Shown piece after piece: positions 35,932 to 45,950 of a stretch of 64,000 nucleotides of DNA. The notes beneath the pieces are model-generated. The model did no database searches, had not been told where the DNA came from, and saw nothing but the letters and a program-made list of their open reading frames with translations. Position numbers and translations under genes: made by a program. The stretch's first letter is position 1. Each line of letters begins with the position of its first letter. This DNA comes from Cryptomeria japonica (lineage: Eukaryota; Streptophyta; Pinopsida; Cupressales; Cupressaceae): contig NC_081413.1 in NCBI RefSeq assembly GCF_030272615.1, positions 605,492,709 through 605,556,708 of the forward strand, given 5' to 3'.

Positions 35932-35950
35932 CTTTCTCTCTCTCTCTCTA
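35692..35950. repeat. CT microsatellite in E1
   Basis: About 260 bp of near-pure (CT)n with ctccc and tatc interruptions. It is the pyrimidine mirror of the GA tract on the other side of the array. Confidence 0.95.
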
Positions 35951-36084
35951 AAATATGAGTAGTAAAATTAGATATCCGATTTCTATCACTGCCATTAATG
36001 TGGAAACAGTAAAAAAAAGCCAGCAACGGGAAAAAATTTTGGGACCACAGATTTATACATTAAAATTGGATATCCGATTTTTAT

Positions 36085-36360
36085 ACTTAAATTATTTTAA
36101 AATAACATTATATTATATAATATGTATTATATAATAATTATATAATATATAATATATAATATAATATAATATAATACGTATTATATAATATATAATATAA
36201 TATTATATTATATATTATATAATATAATATAATATTTTATAATCTAATATTATATTATATATTATGTATTATATAATATATAATATAATATAATATAATA
36301 ATATATTATATATTATATAATATGTAATATACAATATATAATATAATATAATTTTTTATT
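36085..36360. repeat. AT-rich palindromic (TAATA)n tract in E1
   Basis: About 275 bp composed almost only of ta, taa and ata words (tataatatataatataa), with many local palindromes, inside the right arm of E1. Flanked by ggatatccgat/gatatctgat phrases that also occur in the left arm at about 31445. Confidence 0.9.
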
Positions 36361-36547
36361 TAAAATTACCTATAAAAATCAGATATCTGATATCCAATTT
36401 GCTAAGGTGTTTACCATGCCAAGGTGTACTGACACCCAGACCAAGCAAAAAGTCAACACGGATTTTCATGTTTTTAGGCGGGTGGAGAAGGCTATTTTTT
36501 TCACATAGCAACTTTTTGGCCCCCCATGATCCTGCACTAACCCTTAC

Positions 36548-39186
36548 CCAAAGTCAGACAAGAACCTAGCAAGAAAGTTTCCAACACTGAGGTCGAGAAA
36601 CTCACCGGTGCAACTCCTGATAGCAGATCAATGAGGATCAACACAATCACTGACATTGATGTGAAATTTGCAAGCATGATAATAAGTTATAAGGTAACCC
36701 AATCCAACCGATTGAATTATGTTGCATATCAGATGTTGAGGAATAATACAAAATATGATTTATGTGAATGGATGAGGAGTGAATTGATGTTGAACCTTGG
36801 AAAGATCAAGGGAGTTAAGAAATGAACTTTTAGATATGGAAATTTGATTGTTTGTTTAATGCTTTACTTCCTGAATGAGCTACTTGGTCTTGGGAAGAAG
36901 CGCTAGGCTCATTGCATACTAGTAGGTATGAAAATCAAGGAAGCAATCACTGGTCTAGGTACCGGCAAAGATGAGAAACTTTGGGGGTATTTCAAAATAT
37001 TCCAAGAAAACATGAGGCAGAGGGAGAGAATATCAAATAAAATTATGGAGAAGTACTCCACTGATATCTGTTTTGTGGTGAAAACTGATGAAACCCTTAT
37101 GGAGGCACTTGAACCTAGGACAATCTGGGTTACAAAGCTTGGATATGAGGTAGATGATAGCATTTTTGAACTCTATGCAAAATGCTGCTAGAAGCTCCAT
37201 TGGATGACAAAACAGAGCATTTTGGTACAATAGAAGAGAAGGCCCTTGAAGTCAAAACTGGCTTCAACAGGAAGAGAAGAGAGAAGAAAATAGAAAATAT
37301 GTCTACATATGTACAAGATGTAATTAATAAGATAGACACTCAACTAGGTTCTGGATCCAAACTGGTAGCATAAGCGGCAGTGGTTAGTACTGTAGAGGTG
37401 AAGAAGCCTGAAGATTACATTTCTACCATCACTTCTAATTCTGACCATGAGGACAATGAACCTCTAGCTTTTAGAAGGGTACAGAGGAAGAAAGTGGACC
37501 CTAGTAGGAGACTTGTTAGAAAGGCAACTAAACCTATTGCACCACCACCTCCGAAAAGGAAGCCTATACAAAAGAGGAAACCAGTCACATCTACACCGAA
37601 AACCCCAAGCAAAAAGAAGAAGAGTGATGATACTGAAACCGGAAAGACTAAAATGACTTGTGCTGAATTAATTGATGAAATTAAAAAGGATGGAATGTTG
37701 AAAAATGTATCTAAGTATTATGAAGATTTAGAGGAGGATGAGCAAAATGAGATTGAAGAGGCAATTTTGTTGTACATGGATATATATAAGAAAGCCTTAG
37801 TAGAAATTTTGAAGGAAATTCTTCTATCACCATATAATAAACTTGATGCTAGAAGACTTGACATTGTCAAGAGGGATAGGGAGATTAAGGAAGTAGCACT
37901 TTTGGAAATGTGTGGTTCTCTAAACAATGAAAATATGCATAGATGTTGCAAATAGGACAAGTTTCAGTAGTAAACCTCAACAGATAAGTCTTATGATGGG
38001 CAAAGTAAATGAGGTGATAAATGAGACCGATAAGGGTTGGACCAAATTCTTCCAGAAGAATCCATATTTTCCTACATCTCAAGAAGAATTTGCAAAGGCT
38101 ACATCTTCCACCATTCCTAACAAAACAAAAGGGAAAGGTATTTTGGATAGTTCAACTCTAATTTTGACTACACCGGCAATAACTATAGATATACAAACAC
38201 AACCAGCTAAGGAGAGTGTATAATCTATACCGGCACAAACTATTTTTGAGCAAGGAAATGTATAAGATACTGTAGATACTATGGATAATACTCCACCAAC
38301 AGTAATTAACACTACACCAAGGGGCGAAGCCACCGGTGCAAAAGAGTTTGTAGAGGATAAGGTAAAAGAAACTGAGTCTATACCGACAGTTAAAAATGAT
38401 TCCCCGACAAAGGTTTTGGCAATTGACACTTCTCAGGTTGAGAATAAATCTATCACTGAGATGAGTCCAACTGAGTTGATGATGATGCCAACTCAGAAAT
38501 TATTGAAGGAGGGAAATGTAGACAAGGGAATAATTGATCAATCAGTTACAGTGTTAAACAGATTGATACCTGATTGTCAGATTGAAGATGGAGCAAGCCC
38601 TTCCAGCAAGCTCAAGACTCTAACAAAACATATTTCTAACAATTTTCAATCTCTGAGGTAGATTGCAGACCTGCAGGATTTAGAAAGATTCACTACAGCT
38701 AAAAGAGCAGCCTTTGACCAGATCATAGAAATGGAGAAAAAGAAATTTGAGGCCAAACTCATTCTTATTGAGAATTGTTTGAAACAAGGTACAAATATCG
38801 ACAGGTTCTGTTGTAACATAGGAATTCGTACAACAAATGTAGATAGCAGATTAAAGGAGTTACATGATAAGGTAGCTAGCATTGCAAACTCTTTTGATGG
38901 ATTAACCACACTGACCACATCTATTCAAGGACAAATTTTATCCTTGGAGAACCAATTTTTTTCTTTTGAGAAGGAAAGAGATAAAATCATTAGGAGAGCA
39001 AGAAGTCTTAGAGGACTGGTGAGTCCCAGATTAGATTCATTAGGTGTTCATAAGAGAGTGTGCATGGACATGATTGCTAAACCCACACTAGCAGATGTCA
39101 AAGAGAAGGAAACACTTGCCCACTTACTAAGTGGACTAGCATCCATTTCTGAAACTTTTAAAACCAGCTGGGACACATATCTTTAG
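36548..39186 (+). pseudogene. ORF2 of element B, remaining part
   Basis: Continues the N-terminal part after E1: LPKVRQEPSKKVSN, LTGATPDSRSMRINTITD, NRLNYV, YDLCEWMRSELMLNL, then RTIWVTKLGYEVDD, a Lys/Pro-rich linker (PPPPKRKPIQKRKP), the KKDGMLKNVSKYYEDLEEDEQ block, a Thr/Pro/Glu-rich variable region and a C-terminal helical region ending ISETFKTSWDTYL at 39186. Stops or shifts at 36822, 36905, 37187, 37371, 37953, 38221, 38264 and 38659 make it a pseudogene. Domain order equals that of A, C and D; the variable region differs most. Confidence 0.78.
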
Positions 39187-39481
39187 TTATTGCATAGGGC
39201 TTACCGCAAAATTTTGAAGTTGGTCAAACTCTAGTGAAATTAACAGTATTCATTCATTCTTTTGTTATGAATTCTTTCAATGTTTTCACCAGTCTTTGGC
39301 ATTGATTCCAAAGGGGGAGTATGTATATATGCGAAAACTATCAAAAAAATTAAACAGGATCACATGGGAAGGATATTAGGATATCAGACGGAGTAAATTG
39401 CTCAGGGGGGCATTTTTGAGTTGAACCGATAGGGAATCCATTTTTCACATGACCGTTGCCATCAATACCAAAGGGGGAGAT
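39187..39481 (+). promoter_or_regulatory. 3' non-coding region and polypurine tracts of element B
   Basis: Two AAAGGGGGAG tracts: 39310-39319 (flank gattccaaagggggag) and 39470-39480 (flank caataccaaagggggaga), the second directly before the 3' LTR at 39482. This matches the multi-tract layout of A, C and D. Confidence 0.8.
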
Positions 39482-39749
39482 TGTTGGCAACTGATACTCA
39501 TCGGATTCATTTTGTTGGCATTGATGGCAACAAGATTAGATGGAAGTCATATACCGGTAGACATCGGCATTGGAGTATCCAAGATTACACCGGCACCAGC
39601 ATCATTACTTGAAGGAAGCCGACATGAAGGAAGATTTATTTAGTAAATCATTTTGTAATTATTGTCCAGGCCGACATTGAAGGAAGATTTATTTTGTAAA
39701 TCATTTTGTAATTATTGTCTAGGCTGACATTGAAGGAAGAGTAGTACCC
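39482..39749 (+). repeat. 3' LTR of element B, first about 268 bp (cut by element D)
   Basis: Starts TGTTGGCAACTGATACTCAT and follows the 5' LTR, with an extra internal tandem copy of about 60-70 bp (aggaagatttattt...gtaattattgtc...ggc.gacattga at 39626 and 39678). Homology stops at 39749, where a TGTTAGGAGTAACC LTR start (element D) begins. The rest should lie beyond the window. Confidence 0.7.
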
Positions 39750-40188
39750 TGTTAGGAGTAACCTCACTAGAGGATTTTAGAATCCAAACTAATGGATCAC
39801 CTTGTTAGAGGATTTGTACATTGAAGCTTGTTAGAGCTTACCCGGTTAAGGGATTTGATTTTGTTGTAGTGGTTAGAAAACAACAAGAATGGTTTGATAT
39901 GTTTTGAGTAGCACAATACTTGCTTGATTAGATCCTTCTAGTTACATTCAACGCTGCTCTTCAACACACTCTTCATCTTAACACTTATTTCTCTTCAACA
40001 AAAACTTTCACTCTTCATGCATACTATCAATTGTAAAAGTTTTACTGAGATGTCGATATATATAGACATTCAGATTTCATGTTGGCTTTTAAGGAAATGA
40101 AAACACAATTTCCTAGGTGCATTGTATCTAGACATGTGATCATAACTCATCACAAAATTTACCGCCAAGTAGTCGGTGTCAGTAACTC
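39750..40188 (-). repeat. 3' LTR of element D, outer part (split by element C)
   Basis: Begins TGTTAGGAGTAACCTCACT and continues, after removing element C, with 59740-60044 to end AAGGAAACA before D's polypurine tract. The two parts together are about 740 bp, matching the LTR length of A and C. Sequence is otherwise strongly diverged from them. Confidence 0.65.
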
Positions 40189-40968
40189 TGTTAGGATTCC
40201 CAAAGATATTGAGAGGGGGGGGTGAATCAATATGTAACCGGTTAATGGATTTTTTGATCTTATTAAACAAAATGCATTCCAAAATAGTATACCGGTAAAG
40301 CAGAATTAATGCAGTAAATAAGAGCAATAAACACAACATAGAAAGTGCACCATAACACAATATTTTTAGCAAGGAAACCTGGTGTGGGAAAAACCTCGGT
40401 GGGATTTGTGACCCACAATATTCGCTCACTAGCCAATAAGTGAATATTACTTACAGAATGGGGGCCTGCACATGCAAGAAGGCCAAGTGCCTAGAGCTCA
40501 CTGCTCAATAACAAAAGAAAGTCTCACCGACTTAGAAAAGTGGATTAAAGAAATCCAATAAGATGTACTTCTACAAAAAGCATCTGCTATGCTAGATCCA
40601 GTACCAGTTTAAGCTCTTGCAATAATCATAAACCTTACTCCAAAATCTGCCTCAATATTCGCACATAATATCCATTTATGCATATTCCTATTACAAATGT
40701 TCTACAAGATCTCATACTTATATATGAGCCTTATTACAATATGCTATGTCGGCTTACAAAAACATATTACAATTAAATACATTATGCAATAAACAAAATC
40801 TTGTTGGCCAGGGTGCCGGTAATCATCTTTTTGGTGCTGGTCAACTATATGTTGGTGTAGAGTCTGCTGGTGCCGGTGCCTACCGGTGTCATATGATTGT
40901 AAGGTTTCCATCAATGACAATACCTTCAATCACCTACAATTTCTCATTGGAGTGTGCATTTGCCAACA
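40189..40968 (-). repeat. 3' LTR of element C
   Basis: TGTTAGGATTCCCAAAG ... TTTGCCAACA. U5 hairpin at 40205-40233 with stem GATATTGA/TCAATAT, cctgcacatgcaag at about 40466, and the ggtgggatttgtgacccaca phrase at about 40398. Confidence 0.88.
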
Positions 40969-41185
40969 ATCTCCCCCTTTGGCATTGATGGCAACACTCA
41001 TCAGAAAAAGCCAAAAAGTGTATCCAAAAAGTGTTTTCCAAAACTGTTTTACCAAAACTATCAAAACTGTATTACCAAAATTGTCTGCTTTAAAACTGTG
41101 TGCTCCCCCTGAGCAGATGATCTCTTCTGTCATGCAATTTTCATCCTTATTCCTTTTTCTCATCCTCTACTACTCCCCCTTTGGA
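40969..41185 (-). promoter_or_regulatory. Polypurine tracts of element C (three)
   Basis: Minus-strand purine tracts at 40971-40980 (abutting the LTR), 41103-41110 and 41174-41183, in the same order and spacing as in element A. Confidence 0.75.
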
Positions 41186-41241
41186 ATCAATGATAAAGGT
41201 TGTCAGTCAATGTCAATTGAGTGTAGTTCCTATCTAGTTCC

Positions 41242-42652
41242 CTATAACTGATGGGTTACTATCTGACAAAGATTCGCTAAAGCAACATTCAGATGGTTGT
41301 AGAATCGTTCACTGTCCTTTAGTGCTGCTTCAATCCTCTGAATTGTACCGGTGCGTAAGTGCATTTTCTCTTCCGGTGTCTTAAGTCCTAGAACAAGAGC
41401 CTCAAAAATCTCTTTTCTCAAAGAGATGGGGATATCTAGTTAAGGACCCAGTCTACACTTCAGTTTCTTTGCCTTAAAATTTAGTCTTTCCTTGTCTTTT
41501 TCAAGTTTTTCTATTTTATCTTCAAAAACTGCAATTTCTTGTTCTACTACTGATATTGAATCTGATGAACCTATTAGATTATCAGCAATATTATTTATTT
41601 CCTTATGTTCTTTGTTGATATCTATGTCTATATCCTCTATCAAAATGTTAGTCTTGCATGTACATCTATATAATTTCTTGAAATCCAAAATTGTCCTACC
41701 TAGTACCGGTAATAATGTATCCATGTGTTCCTTATTCTTCTTGATTGTCTCCTCAAAGAATTTTTCCTTCTCTTTATTCATTTTCTCTCTGAAAGTCTCC
41801 TCATTGATTTGATCAATTGTTAGCAGGTTGACGGTTATGTACTTAGACAATGTGGCTAATTGGCTCAAAGAATTTGTATTGTCTATGTTACACTTAGGAG
41901 CAATCATCTTCAAAATTGGTAAAGTGTCATCTATAGCCTTATATGCTAGTGCATTACAATCTGTTATTTTCTTGATTGAATCTAATAGTACCTCTGTCAC
42001 ATTAGTTGGCCTAAATTCAGTCATAGAGGTTCCTGATGACTGACCAACTGCCTTCACAATTTGTAATCCTCCAGTGGTAGTAATAGTTTTGCTTTCCTCT
42101 TTCTCTGGAGGGTTAGTTTGTGTCTGCATTTCCACTACCAAAGGTTTAGGTTTTTCAGTTGTAGCCAGTGGCACTGTTTGTGTATGTACATGTAAATGAG
42201 CGTGTTTCTCTACCTATTTCTCAGTATGTGTCTTTGTTGATTTCTCTTTGTTTGCCTCAATATTGTCTACTATCGGTGACTCAGTAGATTTTTCAGTCTC
42301 ATTAGTTGACAGTTGCTTAGTAGATACATTAGTATGTACACCTGTGGTATCTGCCTTTCCTGTATCTAGGGGATCATTTGATGTTTCAGTTTGTTGCTCA
42401 TTCCCAATTTCAACATTTCCAACTGTGATGTCTGTTCCCGATGGCTCAGTTGCCACATCTCTCTTCTCAGTTGATTCCTTATCCACAACAATATTGACTT
42501 CCTGTGTGTCAATATTCATTGTACATAACACCTCAGAATTAGGATTTGTGTTCTCATGTGGTGTTCCCATACTCTTGGTTACCCGTGGTGTCTCAACAGT
42601 TTGTGTCAATGGAGTATCAGAAGGAGGTGGGGGCAAGTTATCAGTTATCTTT
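41242..42652 (-). pseudogene. ORF2 of element C, C-terminal part
   Basis: Continues from the other side of the Tat insertion with KITDNLPPPPSDTPLTQ. Then a Thr/Glu/Val-rich variable region (several ESTEK/TEKST phrases) and the C-terminal helical domain (LLDSIKKITDCNALAYKAID, PILKMIAPKC, LEKDKERL) to a TAG at 41242-41244. Stops at 42214 and 41440 interrupt it. Very similar to A over the C-terminal domain; the variable region has many changes. Confidence 0.78.
42648..42652. repeat. Target-site duplication of the Tat element (left copy, tcttt)
   Basis: tcttt precedes the LTR start TGTAGCG and is repeated at 55494-55498 after the right LTR. Deleting the element and one copy restores ORF2 of C across the junction (GGPPSIK joined to ITDNLPPPP, as in A). 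Confidence 0.9.
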
Positions 42653-44306
42653 TGTAGCGTCGTAAATTGTACGCACTTGCTAGGATGGTACAATTTCACA
42701 CCTAGTTTAGCACCCGCCTTGGCGCATTTTGCATTTTGCATTGCATTTCCCCTTTAGCACTTAATTAATCAAATTAATTAGGTCTAAGGTCCTATTTCAT
42801 CATCTTCCAGTTGGGCCCTTTCATTAAAGTATGCCCCTTTCATTTTATTCCTCTAATACATCATTTAATCAAAAACCCTAATTAAGTCCTATTTTGAACT
42901 TGGGGGCTTGATTTCGGGGGTCAAAACATCTTGAAATCACCTGTAACTTTGGGATTCTCTCTAAAATCATCATATCCGATGGCCCTAAAAATTTGGTGAA
43001 AAGTTGTCGGGACCATGGCGCCTAGAGTGCACATGGTCCCAGACATTTTTCCCGAAATTTGAGGAGCGCAATCCAATCATAAAATAAAGCTTAACCCCAA
43101 GATATTGGTGGGAGATTCAATCTCTAGGTCGGCCAAAAGTTGAAATTAAGACCTAGGGTTTCATATATAAGAGCTCTCTTTCCTCATTTGAAAGGATGGG
43201 AATTTTGGTTTCAGGGACCTTCTATGCAGTGAAAGAGCAGATCTTTGAAGACTTCAACAACATTCAACATTCATCCATGAAGCATTCATCAATTTCATTC
43301 ATCCATTTAGGGCTTTGAAGATATTGAAGAGCAATAAGGGATCACCGACTGAAGATTGGCTTGTACCCCTCCCTTGGGGTTGGGTATGATTTCATGTTGT
43401 TTTCAAGTCTTTGCATAAGCCTCATTATATCATTTGTATTCATGCTTTAGATCACTTTTGCATCTTGATTTGGAGCATTTACATTATCATTTACAAGCAA
43501 TTAGGGTTTACTTTCTAGGTTGCTCTAGTTTGCTTACTTGCATTTTAGGATCTTGCACACACACAAGGCCTGCACACACAATACTTTTACAAAACAACTT
43601 GGCTATTCATGGAGGTGGAAATCACTGAAGCGGGGGTTTGACTAAGGCAAAACCCTATATAGCCACCCACCATACCTTTTCAGATATAAGTGCAGGTTTC
43701 AGGATTCAGACGACGCCGCAAGTTGCAGATCCGACGGAAGCGGACCGAGACAAAGCTTCACATCAAATTTCAGAGAAAAAGACTAGGATAGGGGCATGGG
43801 GTGCTCTAGTCCTACCAGGATAGGGGTGCTAGGCGCCCTGGTCCCTGGGACAGGGGCGCTGGGCACCCTGGTCCTTCTGTCAGTCAACAAGTTCCAGACA
43901 ATATTTCAGGTTACCAAACAGCAGTTTCAGGTGCAGTTTCAGGAGCAGAATCAGGATAGTGGCACCCGCGACCCCCGTCCCGAACATTTTCACTCAGATT
44001 TTAACTCCGGGTACGGATCTGTATTCTTGTCTTGTCCTTGTGTTTATAGCTTTCCATTGTTTAACTTCAATTCTGCAATTTTGTTATTAGTTCCTACTTG
44101 CACTTTGAGGTTAGGAATTGAACTTGCATCATTTTATCTTTCAATTACAACAAAGGAATAGAAACCCTAATAGGTAGCCCGTGGCTCTCTTTCACAAAAA
44201 GAAGTAGCCAATTGTGTGATACCTCTAGGCTCTTTCGTATTCCACAATGTGTGCCAAAAGGTAGGATTAGGACATGTTAGCCTAGTCTCGCTTTTTCCCC
44301 TACACA
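42653..44306 (+). repeat. 5' LTR of the Tat element
   Basis: Starts TGTAGCGTCGTAAATTG and ends CCCCTACACA. Contains a perfect 9-bp inverted repeat GGGACCATG/CATGGTCCC at 43009-43040, a TATA-type atatataa at 43163-43170, and GC-rich repeated motifs (ggtgctaggcgccctggtcc) at 43800-43885. Confidence 0.93.
43163..43170 (+). promoter_or_regulatory. Putative TATA box in the Tat 5' LTR
   Basis: tcatatataagagctctc, the best core-promoter candidate, about 510 bp into the LTR. The same string is at about 54363-54371 in the 3' LTR. Confidence 0.55.
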
Positions 44307-44309
44307 TTT

Positions 44310-44325
44310 TGGTGAACCTGACATG
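44310..44325 (+). promoter_or_regulatory. Probable primer-binding site of the Tat element
   Basis: TGGTGAACCTGACATG begins three bases after the LTR end. A counterpart, TGGTGAACCCGACG, occurs in the decayed relic at about 16585. Position and TGG start fit a tRNA primer site; I cannot name the tRNA. Confidence 0.45.
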
Positions 44326-44507
44326 AATCTTATTATTGCTTTCTCTTGCATTGCATTTGTTAGATCTAGATCTAGATTTAGTGTGTGTTTCATTTAAGTT
44401 CATTTTCAAAAAAAAAAAAAAAAAAAAAGAAGAGAAAAAAAAAAGAGAGTGTGTTTCTTTGTGTCTTTGCATTGTGTGTTTAAGTTTTATGCAACTTTTA
44501 TTTCAAA

Positions 44508-45947
44508 ATGTCGGATTTTTATTTACAAGATGTTCATATTTATGATGATGTCTGCAATTATGTCGATTATAAGCATAGCCAAGATGAATTAGATGAAGTC
44601 TTAGATGAGTTTTTGAACCCTAAAGATACCGAACCTTCATTTTACCAAAAACTCATAAACATTGTTACTATGCCATTTCGTTGTGATGAGAAAGATAAGT
44701 CAAATGATTCCTCTCAAGGATACATTCCTATCAACTCTTCCACTAAATCTAGTAACATGGTTGTTTTCAGTGATCCCCTTTATGAAGAGATGTCTCCTTT
44801 TGAATCAAAAGATAAACCTTTTAATAGATATGATCATGCTTTGTTGGATGATGCTCTTGATGACTTGGTGGCTTTATCGAAATCTTTAAACAAGAACAAA
44901 ACTTCTAAATTAGTTAACATGATAAACCTAAAAGAGCATAATAAGCCTCTCTTTGAAGTCCAAGGTGCTTATCCTTCTCCCACCTTTCAAGTTCCTAAAT
45001 CACCTCTCCTTACTATCCAAGGAGGGTGTGGTCAAGATTCCTTTCTTACTCCGAATAAACCTATCATCACTGTGCAAGGAAGAAAACCTATGAGTCCTTA
45101 TAGTTATGCCAAGCAATTAACTAGAGAGAGTTATCATATGGTTGCCCATACTTATCATACTAGAAATAATAGGCAGCCTAATCCTCCTCCTGTTACTCCA
45201 GTTTCTCTTCCTAATCCTCAACCAATTCTTCCGCAAGCTCCACATATTTCACAGGTTCTTGGTAAGGAATATGATCTCATAGAACAACTTAAGGCTACCC
45301 CTGCTAAGATATCCCCTTGGGATTTGATCCAAACTTCTTCTGCTCATCATGGAATGTTACAAGATGCCTTGAAAGATTTGAATGTTCCTCCACCTAATGC
45401 ATCTAGTAATATAGTGTCTTTGGTTAACTCTGTGATGAATCCTAAAGCTCAAATTGTGTTTACTCAAGATGAGCTACCTACTAGTGAAATTCAACATCAA
45501 TATGATCCCTTGATGATTGTGGTTATCATAAATGACACTGCTATAAGACGAACACTGGTAGATAATGGCTCTGGCCTTAATGTGTGTAGCATTAATCTAT
45601 TGCATAAGATGAATGTGGATACATCCCTTATTGAACCTGACTCTCGTCCCATTCGAGGCTTTGATAATGTGGCTAAGTCTTCATTAGGTATTATCACCTT
45701 ACCCCTCACAGTGGGGCCTGTTACTTTGCCTACTCCTATCCATGTTATGTCGGGAAATCTAACATACAACTTGTTATTAGGGAGACCTTGGATTCACAGT
45801 ATGCAAGCCGTCCCCTCGACATTGCATAGACAAGTTAAATTTATTTATAACAATAAGACATATACCTTGATAGGTGATACTAATTTTCAAGCTTGTTTGC
45901 AAACATCTACTTCCAAAGGGAGTTCTTCTAAGCCTTCCTCTTTCTAG
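44508..45947 (+). CDS. Tat element ORF: N-terminal linker plus aspartic protease; no Gag domain seen
   Basis: An intact 479-codon frame starting about 200 bp inside the LTR. The first about 230 residues (MSDFYLQDVHIYDDV...) are acidic and then Pro-rich with no capsid or zinc-knuckle motif. Next comes a segment typical of the Tat gag-protease junction (ISPWDLIQTSSAHHGMLQDA). Then the retropepsin-like domain: active-site region RRTLVDNGSGLNVCS (DNG in place of the usual DTG/DSG), flap-side strands, and LLLGRPWIHS near 425. Ends with a Ser-rich tail and double stop. Upstream to the LTR lies only a poly(A) run and leader, so the usual about 400-residue Gag appears deleted or replaced. Confidence 0.8.
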   Translation: MSDFYLQDVHIYDDVCNYVDYKHSQDELDEVLDEFLNPKDTEPSFYQKLINIVTMPFRCDEKDKSNDSSQGYIPINSSTKSSNMVVFSDPLYEEMSPFESKDKPFNRYDHALLDDALDDLVALSKSLNKNKTSKLVNMINLKEHNKPLFEVQGAYPSPTFQVPKSPLLTIQGGCGQDSFLTPNKPIITVQGRKPMSPYSYAKQLTRESYHMVAHTYHTRNNRQPNPPPVTPVSLPNPQPILPQAPHISQVLGKEYDLIEQLKATPAKISPWDLIQTSSAHHGMLQDALKDLNVPPPNASSNIVSLVNSVMNPKAQIVFTQDELPTSEIQHQYDPLMIVVIINDTAIRRTLVDNGSGLNVCSINLLHKMNVDTSLIEPDSRPIRGFDNVAKSSLGIITLPLTVGPVTLPTPIHVMSGNLTYNLLLGRPWIHSMQAVPSTLHRQVKFIYNNKTYTLIGDTNFQACLQTSTSKGSSSKPSSF

Positions 45948-45950
45948 TGA

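Larger units (their letters stand above)
30565..36543. mobile_element. TIR element E1: about 6 kb, internal satellite array, no coding capacity
   Basis: Ends are inverted: left GAGTATGTGCAGGATCATGG, right (reverse strand) GGGTTAGTGCAGGATCATGG, with further similarity through GCCAAAA. Flanked by a 4-5-bp duplication inside ORF2 of B. Layout: unique AT-rich left arm (30565-31575), GA microsatellite, 3.9-kb satellite array, CT microsatellite, AT-rich palindromic arm to the end. gatatccgat phrases occur in both arms. No transposase: a non-autonomous DNA transposon. The superfamily is unclear because a 4-5-bp duplication with these ends fits none of the common ones neatly. Confidence 0.8.
27672..39749 (+). 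mobile_element. LTR retroelement B: gag plus ORF2, no polymerase (interrupted by E1, truncated by D)
   Basis: Plus orientation. 5' LTR 27672-28566, primer site, gag 28641-29633, ORF2 30132-30564 and 36548-39186, polypurine tracts, and the first about 268 bp of the 3' LTR (39482-39749). ORF2 is split by the 6-kb element E1 and the 3' LTR is cut by element D. Removing E1 leaves about 6 kb with the same plan as A and C. No polymerase domains. The LTRs are diverged from those of A/C but share the primer site, hairpin and conserved LTR phrases. Confidence 0.82.
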
